Assembly: GCA_000381625.1 (NCBI GenBank)
Contig: KB906767.1
Coordinates: 2,458,629-2,522,628, forward strand
DNA from: Bryobacterales bacterium KBS 96
Lineage (GTDB): Bacteria > Acidobacteriota > Terriglobia > Bryobacterales > Bryobacteraceae
Reading direction: 5' to 3'
Length of the DNA stretch: 64,000 bases
Shown: positions 22,811 through 31,886 of the stretch, one piece after another
Layout of the letters: each line of letters starts with the position of its first letter
How positions within the stretch are numbered: position 1 is the stretch's first letter
The notes under the pieces: model-generated
What the model saw: only the letters and a program-made list of their open reading frames with translations
The model's database searches: none
What the model was told of the DNA's origin: nothing
Translations under genes and position numbers: made by a program

Positions 22811-23176
22811 TCTCAGTGGTCATTTTTGGTTCACACTGACCGCGTTACCTCTGATAAAGAGTTCATTGCGGAGCAATCGCCTGAGCGTGTGACTATGAAA
22901 ACGGCAAGTGAACTAGGCTTGTGCGGGCACGTGTGGGAGCAAGAGGCCCACGAGATAGCCTGGAAACGGTGCGGACCCACTAATACGAAGGATGTGGTTG
23001 ACGCGCCAATATAGTATCTTGCGACCATTAGGCCGAACGACGCATGGATCTGAGCAGCCCGCGAATGTCTTACCTTTGGGATTTTTGCCAAGCTAATCGG
23101 ATACGCCGCTGGCGAGAAAATTCGCTCACTTCTGTCGAGAGCCGGCTCTGCCAATCCCTTATATACAGAGGGACAC
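22811..23176. other. Gap between XRE regulator and excisionase gene
   Basis: About 365 bp without a convincing gene. A 40-codon frame starting MKTASELGLCGHVWEQEA near 22894 is open but lacks a ribosome site. The region presumably carries the promoter for the excisionase and integrase genes and possibly recombinase arm sites, but no repeat was recognised. Confidence 0.35.
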
Positions 23177-23494
23177 ATGCAGAATCTCCCAGCAATTACC
23201 GCAACCCTGAACACCACCGCGACTCAGAATGATCGATTTCGAACGCCCGCTCGAACCCGCGAGCGGCGGACTCGCACGTCATTGCCGCCGCCCGATCAGC
23301 GCTCATGGCTCCTGCTGACCGAGGCCGCCGGCCTCATCGGCTGTAGCAAAGCCACCGCACATCGCCTCCGCCGCGGCGAAATCGACGGCGTGCCTCGCCT
23401 GCCGACCGTGCAGGTCGCCAAACGCAAATGGGTTGTGCTGAAGGCATCCTTGGAGCAATGGCAGCGGGAAAATGAACGACTCTCCGCCTCCTGA
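23177..23494 (+). CDS. Excisionase-like helix-turn-helix protein
   Basis: A 105-residue protein. About residues 43-100 form a MerR/excisionase-type winged helix: WLLLTEAAGLIGCSKATAHR then the wing VPRLPTVQVAKRKWVVLKASLEQW. The N-terminal ~40 residues are polar and threonine/arginine-rich. Its 3' end overlaps the integrase reading frame by 23 nt. Position directly before a tyrosine recombinase supports a recombination directionality factor role in excision of the element, although such proteins can also be plain transcription regulators. Confidence 0.72.
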   Translation: MQNLPAITATLNTTATQNDRFRTPARTRERRTRTSLPPPDQRSWLLLTEAAGLIGCSKATAHRLRRGEIDGVPRLPTVQVAKRKWVVLKASLEQWQRENERLSAS

Positions 23495-24689
23495 TATCGT
23501 CAAATCGAGTCCGCAAAGCGCTTCAGAGACGCACGGAAAGAGTGCGTTGATGAGCAAAAGACGAAAAACGAGGAGATATCAGCATGGTTCACTTTGTGAA
23601 TCGCCCGACAAGAAGCGATGGATCGTAAAGTTCTACTACGCTCCCGGCAAGCAAACTTCAAGAACGCTGGGGCCGAAAACCAAAATTAGCCGCAGACAGG
23701 CTGAAATGATGCGGGACGACCTGGTTCGCCCACTGAATCAAAGCCCGTTTCGCAGTCTCGGCAAAGAAACGTTCGAGCGATTTGTCGAGGATGTTTTCTT
23801 CCCGATCAAACTCGACACGGGAGAGTGGCGCGAGAACACCGCGAAGGAGAGTATGCGCGAGATTCGCAAACACATCGTCGCTGATGTCGGCGAAGTTCGC
23901 TTCGAAGAGCTCACCGCTGCCCTTCTGCGCGCTCTCTTAAAGAAGAAGGCGGAGCAGGGGCTTGGCCGCCAAACGCTGAATCATCTGCGGTTCTATCTCA
24001 CCGACATCTGTAAGTCCGCAATAGCCGAAGGCTATCTGACGAACAACGTCAGTGAAGGGCTGAAACCGCCGGCGAAGGTGTTAAAGCCGAGTGCTCCCAA
24101 ACGGGTCGCCACTTTAGAACACTACGCCGAAGCCTGGTCGTTGCTGGACGAACGTGAGCGATTGTGTTTCGATCTGGTGATGTTCGCGGGAATGCGGGAA
24201 TCGGAGGCGTTCGCGATCTGGTGTGGCGACGTGGCGGAAGACGGTATCCATATCGAACGGAGTTTTTACAAGGGTTCCTATGGACCGCCGAAGACACCCA
24301 AGAGCGACCGGATTGTCGGGGTTCCCGATGAAATCATGGAACGCTTGCAATCCTGGATCTCGCGCCTACCGGTAAACGATCCAGCGGCGTGCGTGTTTCC
24401 ATCTTCGAAATTGATAAAGCCGATTTGGCCAGAAAGCCTGCTGGGCAAATACGTGCGTCCGCGGCTGCGGCCGGCAGGTCTCGGTTGGATCAATTTCGAG
24501 GTACTGCGCCGGTCGCACTCGACGCTACACAAGCGCCGGAAATCAGACCCCAAGATCATTGCCGACCAGCAAGGTCATGGGATGCGAACCCACTTCGAGG
24601 AGTACATCCAGAGTGAGGTCGCGGAACGGAAGGCGGAAGCCGCGAAGCTTTACGCCGATTTTATGGGTGTGTTTCGCAAACGAGGTTAA
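23472..24689 (+). CDS. Tyrosine recombinase (element integrase)
   Basis: A 405-residue integrase, or 379 residues if the ATG at 23550 is used. It has a basic N-terminal arm-binding region, a SAM-like core-binding domain (about 95-205) and a catalytic domain (about 210-395) with the expected residues: Arg242 (AGMRESEAF), Arg346 and His349 (LRRSHS), His369 (QQGHG) and nucleophile Tyr378 (FEEYI). Every catalytic position is present, so it should be active. It faces the tRNA-Gly 3' end 45 bp downstream, the usual arrangement for an integrase that uses a tRNA gene as its target. Confidence 0.92.
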   Translation: MNDSPPPDIVKSSPQSASETHGKSALMSKRRKTRRYQHGSLCESPDKKRWIVKFYYAPGKQTSRTLGPKTKISRRQAEMMRDDLVRPLNQSPFRSLGKETFERFVEDVFFPIKLDTGEWRENTAKESMREIRKHIVADVGEVRFEELTAALLRALLKKKAEQGLGRQTLNHLRFYLTDICKSAIAEGYLTNNVSEGLKPPAKVLKPSAPKRVATLEHYAEAWSLLDERERLCFDLVMFAGMRESEAFAIWCGDVAEDGIHIERSFYKGSYGPPKTPKSDRIVGVPDEIMERLQSWISRLPVNDPAACVFPSSKLIKPIWPESLLGKYVRPRLRPAGLGWINFEVLRRSHSTLHKRRKSDPKIIADQQGHGMRTHFEEYIQSEVAERKAEAAKLYADFMGVFRKRG

Positions 24690-24734
24690 TCGAGGTAGGG
24701 CATTTTGGCCGAGGCTTGTAAACTACTGAAACTA

Positions 24735-24809
<75 letters not shown>

Positions 24810-25226
24810 ATCGCTCCGGTTCAGCTACTTAACTCATTCCAGGGCACTTGCCGGTTTCCCAACCCCGTCTATACGTCCCTGGTGTCGATTGAATCTCCCT
24901 GTTCCGATCGCAAAAGGACACCAAAACAGACACCCAATCCAGCCTGAGAATCCTGGAAGACTGAATCTGGGTGATGCCTGCCCTGATATCCACCGTAATG
25001 TCCAACCGTTTTCAGGCACACTATAGCACGGAACCCGGTCGCGTTGGAAACGGTAGCAAGCAGTTAGCCGGGTCGGCTGTACGCGGGGTCCGGATTCTCC
25101 CCCTGAGGCCGGTCTGGACACGGCCGTTGCTTTTGCCGGAATCGTCGAGACGCCCCTATAAACCCTATAAATAGGAAGGACCTGCGCCCGCTCGGGTGCA
25201 GGCGAAATCGAAGACCAGAGAAACCT
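24810..25226. other. Gene-free stretch right of the tRNA, with one hairpin
   Basis: About 415 bp with no supported gene. At 25181-25202 CCTGC/GCAGG with inner CCCG/CGGG forms a compact palindrome 25 bp before the next gene, preceded by the near-repeat CCCTATAAACCCTATAAATAGG (given here in two parts: CCCTATAAA, CCCTATAAATAGG). It may be an operator for the small helix-turn-helix gene that follows. Nothing else is seen. Confidence 0.4.
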
Positions 25227-25505
25227 ATGTCCACCGCACGCATGGCTCTTTCCCCAGTGGAAACCGCAGATGTTTTCGAGCAGCTACTGCACGCGAGCGG
25301 GCTCCTCACCGCGCAGGAATTTTCGCGCATTCCGCGGCTCAGCCCGAAAACGCTGTACAGCTATGCGGAACGCGACCTGATCCCGCATTTCAAAATCGAG
25401 ACCAGCATTCGGTTCTCCGGGATGGAAGTAGCGGAATGGCTGCGCAGCCGGCGCCGCTGCGTACACCAGCAACTCCACAGGCTATCTGCGCGCCCGCATG
25501 GCTGA
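25227..25505 (+). CDS. Small helix-turn-helix (AlpA/excisionase-like) protein
   Basis: A 92-residue protein with a MerR-like DNA-binding segment at about residues 25-75 (LLTAQEFSRIPRLSPKTLYSY then HFKIETSIRFSGMEVAEWL). The last ~18 residues (RRRCVHQQLHRLSARPHG) do not look like part of the fold and may result from a frameshift. It sits in a decayed flank and may be a leftover excisionase of an older element at the same tRNA. Its target is unknown; the palindrome just upstream is a candidate site. Confidence 0.6.
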   Translation: MSTARMALSPVETADVFEQLLHASGLLTAQEFSRIPRLSPKTLYSYAERDLIPHFKIETSIRFSGMEVAEWLRSRRRCVHQQLHRLSARPHG

Positions 25506-25919
25506 GATCGACGCGGGCTCGCATTCGATCAAACTGCCGAGACCTTTGAATGGGCTGCGCATGATCGTCACAGCGACAGATGCCATTGACCTGTTGAGCA
25601 CGCGACTTGCGAGTGAGCAATTCGCGAACGGCTTTTGCGGCTATACGACGCCGCAATTCGCGACCGAACCAACCTGCTTTGCTTCACTCGCATTACGTGA
25701 CAAAGTGGAGAAGACGATCACGAGCGACTCTTTCGTGCGCTCATGAGCTATCAGCGCTCGGATGGTTTCTGGCCGGCGGTCGATCAGGAGAGCGGCCCCG
25801 GTGTATGGGCAACCGCGGTTGCTGTGAACACGCTGATCGAGTTGTCGCCCGGCAATCGCGCCCTGCGCTCGGGAATTCATGTTTGGCATCGTGCCGGGAG
25901 CAGCGTACGGCTGGCCTAA
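25498..25919 (+). pseudogene. Remnant of a prenyltransferase/squalene-cyclase-repeat protein
   Basis: Two reading frames continue one protein pattern. Frame one, ending at 25746, has FCGYTTPQFATEPTCFASLAL; frame two, from 25743, has YQRSDGFWPAVDQESGPGVW then ATAVAVNTLIEL. Together they resemble alpha/alpha-barrel repeats of prenyltransferase/squalene-hopene-cyclase-like proteins (GGF...TEPT...ALLAL...Q..DG.WP....W.TA.A). A frameshift near 25740 splits them and stops follow. The upstream boundary is uncertain. Confidence 0.5.
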
Positions 25920-26250
25920 GAACGTCCTGCACTGGAGAGGCATCGATGGCAGCATCCTCGATATCAACGCTCTCTTCCGGTCCAGTTCGTGATTGCGGAC
26001 GGGATCATCGCGATGGAAGGCAATGGCCCGCTGCACGGATCTGCGCGCAATTTCGGACGCATCGTTCTGTCCGATGATCCAGTTGCTGCCGATTTCACGT
26101 GCATGCGGTTAATGGGATTGATCCCGAGCGTGTCTGCTATCTGGCCCAAGCCGCCGAGTTCCTCGGAAATGGCGCCACGGAACGGATTCAGCAGTTGGCG
26201 AGATCCTGCCACGAAGCGTTCGGCCATTCGCAATCTTGCCCGAGTTTGCA
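25879..26250 (+). pseudogene. DUF362-family protein remnant with two frameshifts
   Basis: Three frames join into one DUF362-like sequence: FGIVPGAAYGWPKNVLHW in frame one (25879-25992), FVIADGIIAMEGNGPLHG and IVLSDDPVAADFTCMRLMGL in frame two, and RVCYLAQAAEFLGNGA in frame three. The pattern 'xxDGIxGMEGNGP..G..R..G.x.xSxDPVAxD...xRLMG' is typical of DUF362. Single-base indels near 25985 and 26125 break the gene. It follows the squalene-cyclase-like remnant directly, so both may have been one operon that decayed together. Confidence 0.65.
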
Positions 26251-26342
26251 CACCTGCGCGTGGCTTCGGTGTAGGAGCGATGAGGGTGGAACATTTCTGG
26301 CATTGCTGCCATGCTGAAAGAGACCGAAGAATCGCAGCCGCC

Positions 26343-26574
26343 ATGACTGCCCATGCACATTTCGATGACAAGGTCATAGTGCCGGACGAGCCGCTAGACC
26401 TCGCCCGAATCAGGCCTCAGGATTCACATCGAGCCGCTTGAGGGTGACGCGGAGCAATCGGCACTGGCTTGGATCGCTGCCAACACGGTCGAAAACGATA
26501 CGCTTCCCACCGATTTGGCCGATCAGCACGATCATTACCTCTACGGCCGCTCCAAGAAGGACAGACCGAGGTAG
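26343..26574 (+). pseudogene. Antitoxin gene with a frameshift, upstream of the PIN toxin
   Basis: The first frame reads MTAHAHFDDKVIVPDEPLDL; then a one-base shift near 26413 is needed to continue LRIHIEPLEGDAEQSALAW to the end RSKKDRPR at 26574. The start pattern (hhAHFDGKVhVPDEPLDL) is that of short DUF104-type/SpoVT-like antitoxins paired with VapC toxins. Its TAG overlaps the GTG of the toxin (TAGTG), the usual coupling. As it stands the intact antitoxin is not made unless the frameshift is a sequencing error. Confidence 0.6.
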
Positions 26575-26999
26575 TGGCCACGTACTTCGCCGATATCTCG
26601 TTTTGGATCGGGCTATCAAGGAAACGGGACCAGCACCATCGCGATGCCATCGCGTGGCATCAGTTTGTGATCCGAACCAGGAGCACGATCCTGACAACGG
26701 GGGCTGTTCTCTTGGAATGGCTCAACGCCATGTCGGACGTGAGCACGCCGCAAATTGCCGCAGCGAGCTGTCTGCGTATCCGTGCAGATGCGCGTATCGA
26801 AATAGTGCCATTCCAAGGCGAGTTGATGGTCACTGCTATCGAGCTTTATCGCGACAGACCCGACAAGAACTGGAGCCTGACCGACTGTCTGTCGTTCGTC
26901 GTTATGGAGCGCCGCGGCTTGACGGAGGAGTTGACGACGGATCATGATTTTAAGCAAGCCAGCCTGAAGACGTTGATGCTCGACAGGCCAAGCTTTTGA
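26574..26999 (+). CDS. VapC-type PIN-domain toxin
   Basis: A 141-residue protein from GTG at 26574. PIN-domain acidic residues are visible: Asp near residue 6 (YFADISFWIGL), Glu in LLEWLNAM near 46, Asp in SLTDCLSFVVME near 105, and Asp in TTDHDF near 124. PIN toxins cut RNA in a metal-dependent way. The order antitoxin-toxin with overlapping stop and start fits a VapBC pair, but the antitoxin frame is broken while the toxin looks complete, so the toxin may be weak, silent or controlled elsewhere. Confidence 0.75.
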   Translation: MATYFADISFWIGLSRKRDQHHRDAIAWHQFVIRTRSTILTTGAVLLEWLNAMSDVSTPQIAAASCLRIRADARIEIVPFQGELMVTAIELYRDRPDKNWSLTDCLSFVVMERRGLTEELTTDHDFKQASLKTLMLDRPSF

Positions 27000-27116
27000 T
27001 TCGCGGGCGATCTACTGGAATCCGCTGAACAGGATGATGCGGAAAATCCGAGAATATTTGCCTCCACCGGAATCCGTGGGTGCCCTTATACTTCTCGCGA
27101 AGGTGCTATCCCCGGC

Positions 27117-27741
27117 TCAATGAATCGTCGGCCTGGCTCCTTGGCCGGTCTCATCCTTTAGCAAGTCCCCGGTTGCGGCAAGCACGTCAGCGATCGCACC
27201 AAACAACGCCAGCAGCGCATCGAGCTTGGGGATCAACCTCAGCACATTAGATCTGCGAAGCCGTTCGGGAATACCCTGGCGCCGCCTGCGCTCGTCAGAA
27301 TGAATCGCGCAGGAAACCGGTCCAACGCGTCAAATTCAGCAATAAACGCTCTGAACTCCGCCAGGTTGGAAATCCCTTCGCGTTTGAATTCGCCCTGCCA
27401 TTCAACGCCCCCTCGATGATCTGATACACGATCTGTGCCAGCCAGCGTAGCGACCGCGTTTTGTATACCGTGAGGTGATCTGTCGGCGTTTTGAGGAAGG
27501 CCGCTCCTTCGCCCACGAGAGCTTTCAAACCAAGTTCAACCGCTTGCCGATAAAGCAAAATATTTGGCGCAGTGTCCCAGGCGGCCTTTCTGTCCTCTCT
27601 CGGGTCGAGCCGTTCAAGGAGACACTTCGCGGCCCGTTGCAGGGAATCGGCGTAGAGATGAATCTCGACATCGGCTCCGTTGGGCCATTCTGCCGTAGCG
27701 TGTTCTGGCCGTGATAAGCGAGCTTGAACTACCTTTTTCAA
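27117..27741 (-). pseudogene. HEPN-like hypothetical protein split by frameshifts
   Basis: The 5' part (27741 leftward) encodes an alpha-helical region, NILLYRQAVELGLKALVGEG and HLTVYKTRSLRWLAQIVYQI, that looks HEPN-like. The natural continuation lies in a second frame (FKREGISNLAEFRAFIAEF, DALDRFPARFILT) and a third (LRLIPKLDALLALFGAI, ADVLAATGDLL) that ends at 27117. Shifts fall near the GGGGG run at about 27410 and near 27290. The intact ancestor would be about 200 residues. Its function is unknown. Confidence 0.55.
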
Positions 27742-27783
27742 TGAATCGATCTGACCGTATCACAAGAAGAACGTCGAGTGGGT

Positions 27784-28005
27784 TCAAGCTTGCGGCGCTT
27801 GACGTTTTGGGTTAAGCCAATAAGCCCACACAATAACGAGCGTGAAGAATACCAGACTTGTGATGCCTGCGACATGCGCATTAGGAGGAGGCGGGCCTGC
27901 GATATTGTTCCACCATGCTAATGTCAGCACCGTGGCGCCGAACCAGAAGCTGTAGACCCATATTCGCCCCTTTAGCCCCTTAACATCAGAGGCTGCCACG
28001 TACAA
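27784..28005 (-). CDS. Small two-helix membrane protein
   Basis: A 73-residue protein with two hydrophobic segments (IWVYSFWFGATVLTLAWW at about 15-32 and ITSLVFFTLVIVWAYWL at about 48-64) separated by a proline-rich loop (GPPPPNAH). No ribosome site is obvious. It is an uncharacterised small membrane protein with no recognised family. It is flanked by a pseudogene and an AraC regulator, with no evident functional link. Confidence 0.55.
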   Translation of the reverse strand: MYVAASDVKGLKGRIWVYSFWFGATVLTLAWWNNIAGPPPPNAHVAGITSLVFFTLVIVWAYWLNPKRQAPQA

Positions 28006-28159
28006 GGGCTATTGCAGCCGCCGAGAGACACTCTTGGTGTGGCACGCTTTCCCAGCAGGCCTAACGCCACGTGTCCGACAAGCATTGGTCACCACTCGTT
28101 ACGTTTTGCGGAACCAGACCTCGCGCGCGCAAAGACCCGGATCTCGATCAGCGGGACTG

Positions 28160-29167
28160 CTAAACGTGTGCCGATTTGCCAGTCTGGGCCGAGTGGGTGT
28201 GAGGCTTGCGGCGGAATTGCGCTGGGGGACAACCGAACTCACGCTTAAACGCCCGGTTGAATGCCGCTTCCGAGCCATAGCCGACAGCCCCCGCTACCGC
28301 TGCAACGGCCTCATCGCCGGACCGCAGCATGTCCGCTCCGAGTTTCAGGCGCCACTGCGCCAGGTAGGCCATCGGCGACTCTCCGAGAAAATGCCGGAAA
28401 CGTTCCGCAAGCCGCGTGCGCGACAATCCTGCACCCTGCGCCAGATCCGCGATGTTCCAGGGATGTGCGGGCTCCCGATGCAGGAGTCCAAGCGCTTTGC
28501 CAACAGCACGGTCGCGCGTGCCTGCCAGCCAGCCGGTCTGACCAGGGGGAAGCGCATTGACATAGCACCGTAGCGCTTCCACGAACAGGACCTCGGAGAG
28601 CTTCGACACGACCAGACTGCTGCCCGCCGACGATCCGCTCGCTTGGTCCACCGAGAACCGAATGGAGTGTTCCAGCCACGCCCCTGATGGTTCACTCCCG
28701 ACACGGACTTTCAACAGGCGCGGCAAGCCAGCAAGAAAGACCTCACTGAGCCGCGGCTCGCAGGCCATGAACCCGCAAACGAACCGGGTGATTTCGCCGC
28801 CGCCGCCAAAGCGCACCGCTTTGAGCCCCTCACTCAGGTGCTTGGCAAATATCCGGAAGGAATCGACAGGTTTTTCCGGCGAGCCATTGCCGATGAAGTG
28901 AGCGTCGCCGTGCGGAATGATCACGATGTCTCCCGAGACAAACTCTTCGCGGCGGCCGTTGGGCAATCTCGCATAGGCGCGGCCCTCGGTCAGGAAATGG
29001 AAGATGATCAGCCGTTCCGGCGGGGAGGGCCCCACGAGAGAGGAAAGCTGCGGTGCGGCGGTGGAAGCCCGTGCCGAGAGGAAGCACCACGGTGCAGAGA
29101 ACTCTCCGTGGAAGAACAACGCACCCTGCAGGCTGACGGTTCGCAAGACCCCCGAGAGCACATCCAT
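28160..29167 (-). CDS. AraC-family regulator with cupin-type N-terminal domain
   Basis: A 335-residue protein. The N-terminal ~200 residues form a cupin-like sensor (VSGDIVIIPHGDAHFIGNG is the metal/ligand strand region). The C-terminal ~100 residues are two AraC helix-turn-helix motifs: IADLAQGAGLSRTRLAERF and VAAVAGAVGYGSEAAFNRAF followed by FKREFGCPPAQFRR. AraC_binding_2/RclR-type proteins often control nearby oxidoreductases. It is divergent from the AhpD-like gene, with a methyltransferase remnant between them, so that gene is a likely target. The ATG at 29167 was chosen as the first in frame. Confidence 0.82.
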   Translation of the reverse strand: MDVLSGVLRTVSLQGALFFHGEFSAPWCFLSARASTAAPQLSSLVGPSPPERLIIFHFLTEGRAYARLPNGRREEFVSGDIVIIPHGDAHFIGNGSPEKPVDSFRIFAKHLSEGLKAVRFGGGGEITRFVCGFMACEPRLSEVFLAGLPRLLKVRVGSEPSGAWLEHSIRFSVDQASGSSAGSSLVVSKLSEVLFVEALRCYVNALPPGQTGWLAGTRDRAVGKALGLLHREPAHPWNIADLAQGAGLSRTRLAERFRHFLGESPMAYLAQWRLKLGADMLRSGDEAVAAVAGAVGYGSEAAFNRAFKREFGCPPAQFRRKPHTHSAQTGKSAHV

Positions 29168-29272
29168 CCAATATAGTTTCGCTGAAATCGGGCGTTTGTG
29201 ACAAGAACCCGGGATTCGCGATCAAATTGCGGGCCAGCCCGGCTGCATCTAGGAAGCAGAAGGAGAAACGGG

Positions 29273-29497
29273 ATGAGCCCTGTATCGCTTAAATTATCCG
29301 TTCCCGCCGGATGCGGTCGTGGAATCTTTCCGCGTCAATTACGGTCTGATGGCGCTCGCTTCGCCTCTCTTGACGCCAACGCGCAGGCAAAACTGCGGAG
29401 CGACCTTGTCCGCTTGTGGTCCAGGCACAATCGGGCCGTCGGGAACAGCACTGAGGTATCCGCCGAATACCTCGAGATCATAGCGGCTCGTGGCTGA
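29273..29497 (+). pseudogene. C-terminal remnant of a SAM-dependent methyltransferase
   Basis: A 74-codon frame with a good ribosome site (AGGAGAAACGGG before ATG). The first ~25 residues are not recognisable, but from residue 32 the sequence FASLDANAQAKLRSDLVRLW, then RHNRAVGNSTEV and AEYLEIIAARG match the C-terminal end of class I methyltransferases ('LxxDLxxLWxxHNxAxxxTTxVxAEYLEVxAxR'). The N-terminal catalytic domain is missing, so this is most likely a deletion remnant. Confidence 0.5.
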
Positions 29498-29535
29498 GTC
29501 AAAACGAAACCCAACAAATTGAAAGGAACCAAACA

Positions 29536-29853
29536 ATGCATTCCATGGACAATTTAAAGAAACTGCCCCTTTTCGCCAAGCACTCGCCGGAGGCCACCAA
29601 CGCTTTCTGGGCCTACGACAAAGCCGCGCTTGCCGAGGGAGCAATTCCCAAAAAATATAAGGAACTCATGGCGATCGCCGTCGCCCTCACTACGCAATGT
29701 GTGTACTGCATCGAATTGCATCGGCAGAGCGCCCTCAAGGCGGGCGCTACCGAACAGGAACTTGTCGAAACCGTCCACGTGGCGAGTGCTCTTCGTGCCG
29801 GAGGTGCTATCACTCATGGCACTCACCTGATGCAGATCGACGGTGCGTCGTGA
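29536..29853 (+). CDS. AhpD-like carboxymuconolactone decarboxylase family protein
   Basis: A 105-residue all-helical protein with the AhpD/CMD core: KKYKELMAIAVALTTQCVYC, IELHRQSALKAGAT and ELVETVHVASALRAGGA. The CVYC pair (about residues 53-56) plus His of ELHR is the redox site of AhpD-type peroxidase partners. GAAAGGAACC precedes the ATG. It probably works in peroxide or aldehyde detoxification and may be regulated by the divergent AraC protein. Confidence 0.85.
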   Translation: MHSMDNLKKLPLFAKHSPEATNAFWAYDKAALAEGAIPKKYKELMAIAVALTTQCVYCIELHRQSALKAGATEQELVETVHVASALRAGGAITHGTHLMQIDGAS

Positions 29854-30311
29854 TCTCAGCGAGGAATTCAGGTGAATCTTGGACGACTAAACATATGACG
29901 AAACAAATCAGAATTCTCACGCAATAAGCACACATCAGCATCTTGACTCTGGCGTTGCTGAACGCTGCTCCTGGCCCTCCGGAGACCACAAAGAGGTTGG
30001 GATTGATCAGATGCATGGGCGGCTTCTCAAGTCCATTCTCCGAATTGATCGCGGAAAGACTGTGTAGTCGCCCGGTTGGACATTTGCCCTGCGATGGGCA
30101 CAGGTCGAATGAATGAGACGCTCGCGGAACTCCCCTGAGCCGCCGAGCTTGCGGCCTTCGAGTTCGTGCTTTTTCCGGCGCAGCGCTCTGGGCGCCAACA
30201 CCGTCATTCACAACGCAATCATCATTGCCCAGTCGAGTCGTAATTGCCTTTCACGGTGCGCGGAACAGATGACAGCCGAAGATAGCGCCGGAACGTGGCG
30301 CTTTGTTCTAT
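29854..30311. other. Gene-free region before the TolC operon end
   Basis: About 458 bp lying between the AhpD-like gene and the 3' end of the leftward efflux operon. Only unsupported short frames are present; a leftward stretch near 29935-30015 (HLINPNLFVVSGGPGAAFSN) reads like protein but has no start or family. No terminator hairpin with T-run was found. Confidence 0.35.
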
Positions 30312-31868
30312 TCATTGCAAGTTGAGAAATTGAGCAAAATCCTCCGCTGCGCGCCCAGTTGCACGAGCCAAACTGAGTTTCGCGACGTTATGCGCAAACA
30401 CACTATTGATGTAATCCAGTTCAGCACTGGCGACAGACTCCTGCGACTGCACCACGTCCAAATTGTCGGAAACTCCGGCGTCGAAACGCTGCCGGGTCAA
30501 GTCGAGGTTTTGCCGCGACACCTGGAGATTCTCACGCGCCACGTCCACCTGGCTCGCCGCCGCCTGGATATCGAGATACGCATCCCGGACATCTGCCTCC
30601 ACGCGGCTACGAAGATCGTCAAGTTCCGCCTGCCGCTGAGTCAGCGCTGCATCCGCTTGTTCAATATCGCCGCCAACGCGGCCGCCTTGCCAGATGGGAA
30701 CCCGCAGACTGCCGACAACCGAAAACGTCCCATGAGATTGCGCCGGATTCGTTCCGATCGCACCGTAATCGGCGCTCACTGAGAGCGAAGGAAGGCGTTC
30801 GGCGCGCGCGGCAGAACGCGCTCGCTCAGCGGCTCGCACCTGTGCCTCTGCCGCTTTGATATCCGCCCGTTGCTCAAGAGCCTGCTTTACCGCGTCGCCC
30901 ACACTGGCCACGGGCGCAGCCGCAAACGGAACGTCGTTGGCGATTTCATACCGGTCATTGGGCGGCAGCCCGGTTATTCGCGCGAGGTTGATTTTCTGCT
31001 TGGCGAAATCATTTTCGAGCGACAGGAGGCGTTGCCGTTGCGTCAGCATCTGAACACGGCTCCGGTTCACATCGATCTGGGCCACTAATCCAACACTGTG
31101 CTGCTGAGAGGTCTGCTGGTACAGTGCGTCGGCGGTTTTAAGTTGAGCAAGGCCGGATTGTACTCTCGCCTCGGCCGCAACCACCTGCAGGTATGCGCCT
31201 CCGACTGCAAGGACGACGAGATCTCGCGCGTCCTGCGCGGAGAATTCGTTCGCGTGTACAGTTTCTACGGCCGAACGGTAATTGTTCCAAGCCGTGATAT
31301 CCGCCACCTTTTGCGAAAGTGTCGCGCGCAGGTCGAAATAGTTGAAAGGACCTACAACGGTGGGAATGGCAAATCCGGGCAGCGGCGACCGAAACCGGAG
31401 TCCGAAGGCTTCCAAATTCGTCTGTTGGACCGTTTCGGAGAGAATCCCATTCAAATTAGGAAGTAAGTCGCTTCGAGAGATTCTGCGCTGACCACGGGCT
31501 GCACGGATAGTTTGCGCGAGGCCTACCGCGCCCAGGTTATATTGCAGACCTCGCTCGATTGCATCGTTAAGTGAAAGCTTGCCGGAAAATGGAAGCTTTG
31601 CGCCGCTCGGCACACTGCCCGCGTAAGGGCCCTGTACTTGAATCGAAGGGTTGATTGTGTCCACACTGGTTGTCGTGCCCGGAACCGGCGATTCCGTCGC
31701 CGTGACGGAGCCGCCCTGTCCCATCCGTCCGGAGAGCGGCAACTGATTCACCTGGCTGCTCTGCGATTGACTACCGCCGGGCGGGAATTGAGCAAACGCA
31801 CAGCTCGTGACGCAAAGGGCAACAATAAACCTACCCACATGAGTTACTGATCGTCTTGCTAATTTCAT
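30312..31868 (-). CDS. TolC-family outer-membrane efflux protein
   Basis: A 518-residue exported protein (signal peptide VGRFIVALCVTSCAFA) with the duplicated OEP structure: long coiled-coil helices such as LVVLAVGGAYLQVVAAEARV and VDVARENLQVSRQNLDLTRQ, and the repeat feature 'RFDAGVSDNLDVVQSQ' near residue 470. It provides the outer-membrane exit duct. It is the last gene of the leftward cecR-ybhGFSR-like operon, 18 bp after the second permease gene. This differs from E. coli, where TolC is unlinked. Confidence 0.88.
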   Translation of the reverse strand: MKLARRSVTHVGRFIVALCVTSCAFAQFPPGGSQSQSSQVNQLPLSGRMGQGGSVTATESPVPGTTTSVDTINPSIQVQGPYAGSVPSGAKLPFSGKLSLNDAIERGLQYNLGAVGLAQTIRAARGQRRISRSDLLPNLNGILSETVQQTNLEAFGLRFRSPLPGFAIPTVVGPFNYFDLRATLSQKVADITAWNNYRSAVETVHANEFSAQDARDLVVLAVGGAYLQVVAAEARVQSGLAQLKTADALYQQTSQQHSVGLVAQIDVNRSRVQMLTQRQRLLSLENDFAKQKINLARITGLPPNDRYEIANDVPFAAAPVASVGDAVKQALEQRADIKAAEAQVRAAERARSAARAERLPSLSVSADYGAIGTNPAQSHGTFSVVGSLRVPIWQGGRVGGDIEQADAALTQRQAELDDLRSRVEADVRDAYLDIQAAASQVDVARENLQVSRQNLDLTRQRFDAGVSDNLDVVQSQESVASAELDYINSVFAHNVAKLSLARATGRAAEDFAQFLNLQ

Positions 31869-31886
31869 TTCGTCTAAAGTTGCTAA

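Noticed and set aside
22826-23014. Short rightward frame after the second XRE gene
   Set aside because: Starts at TTG, lacks a ribosome site and recognisable features.
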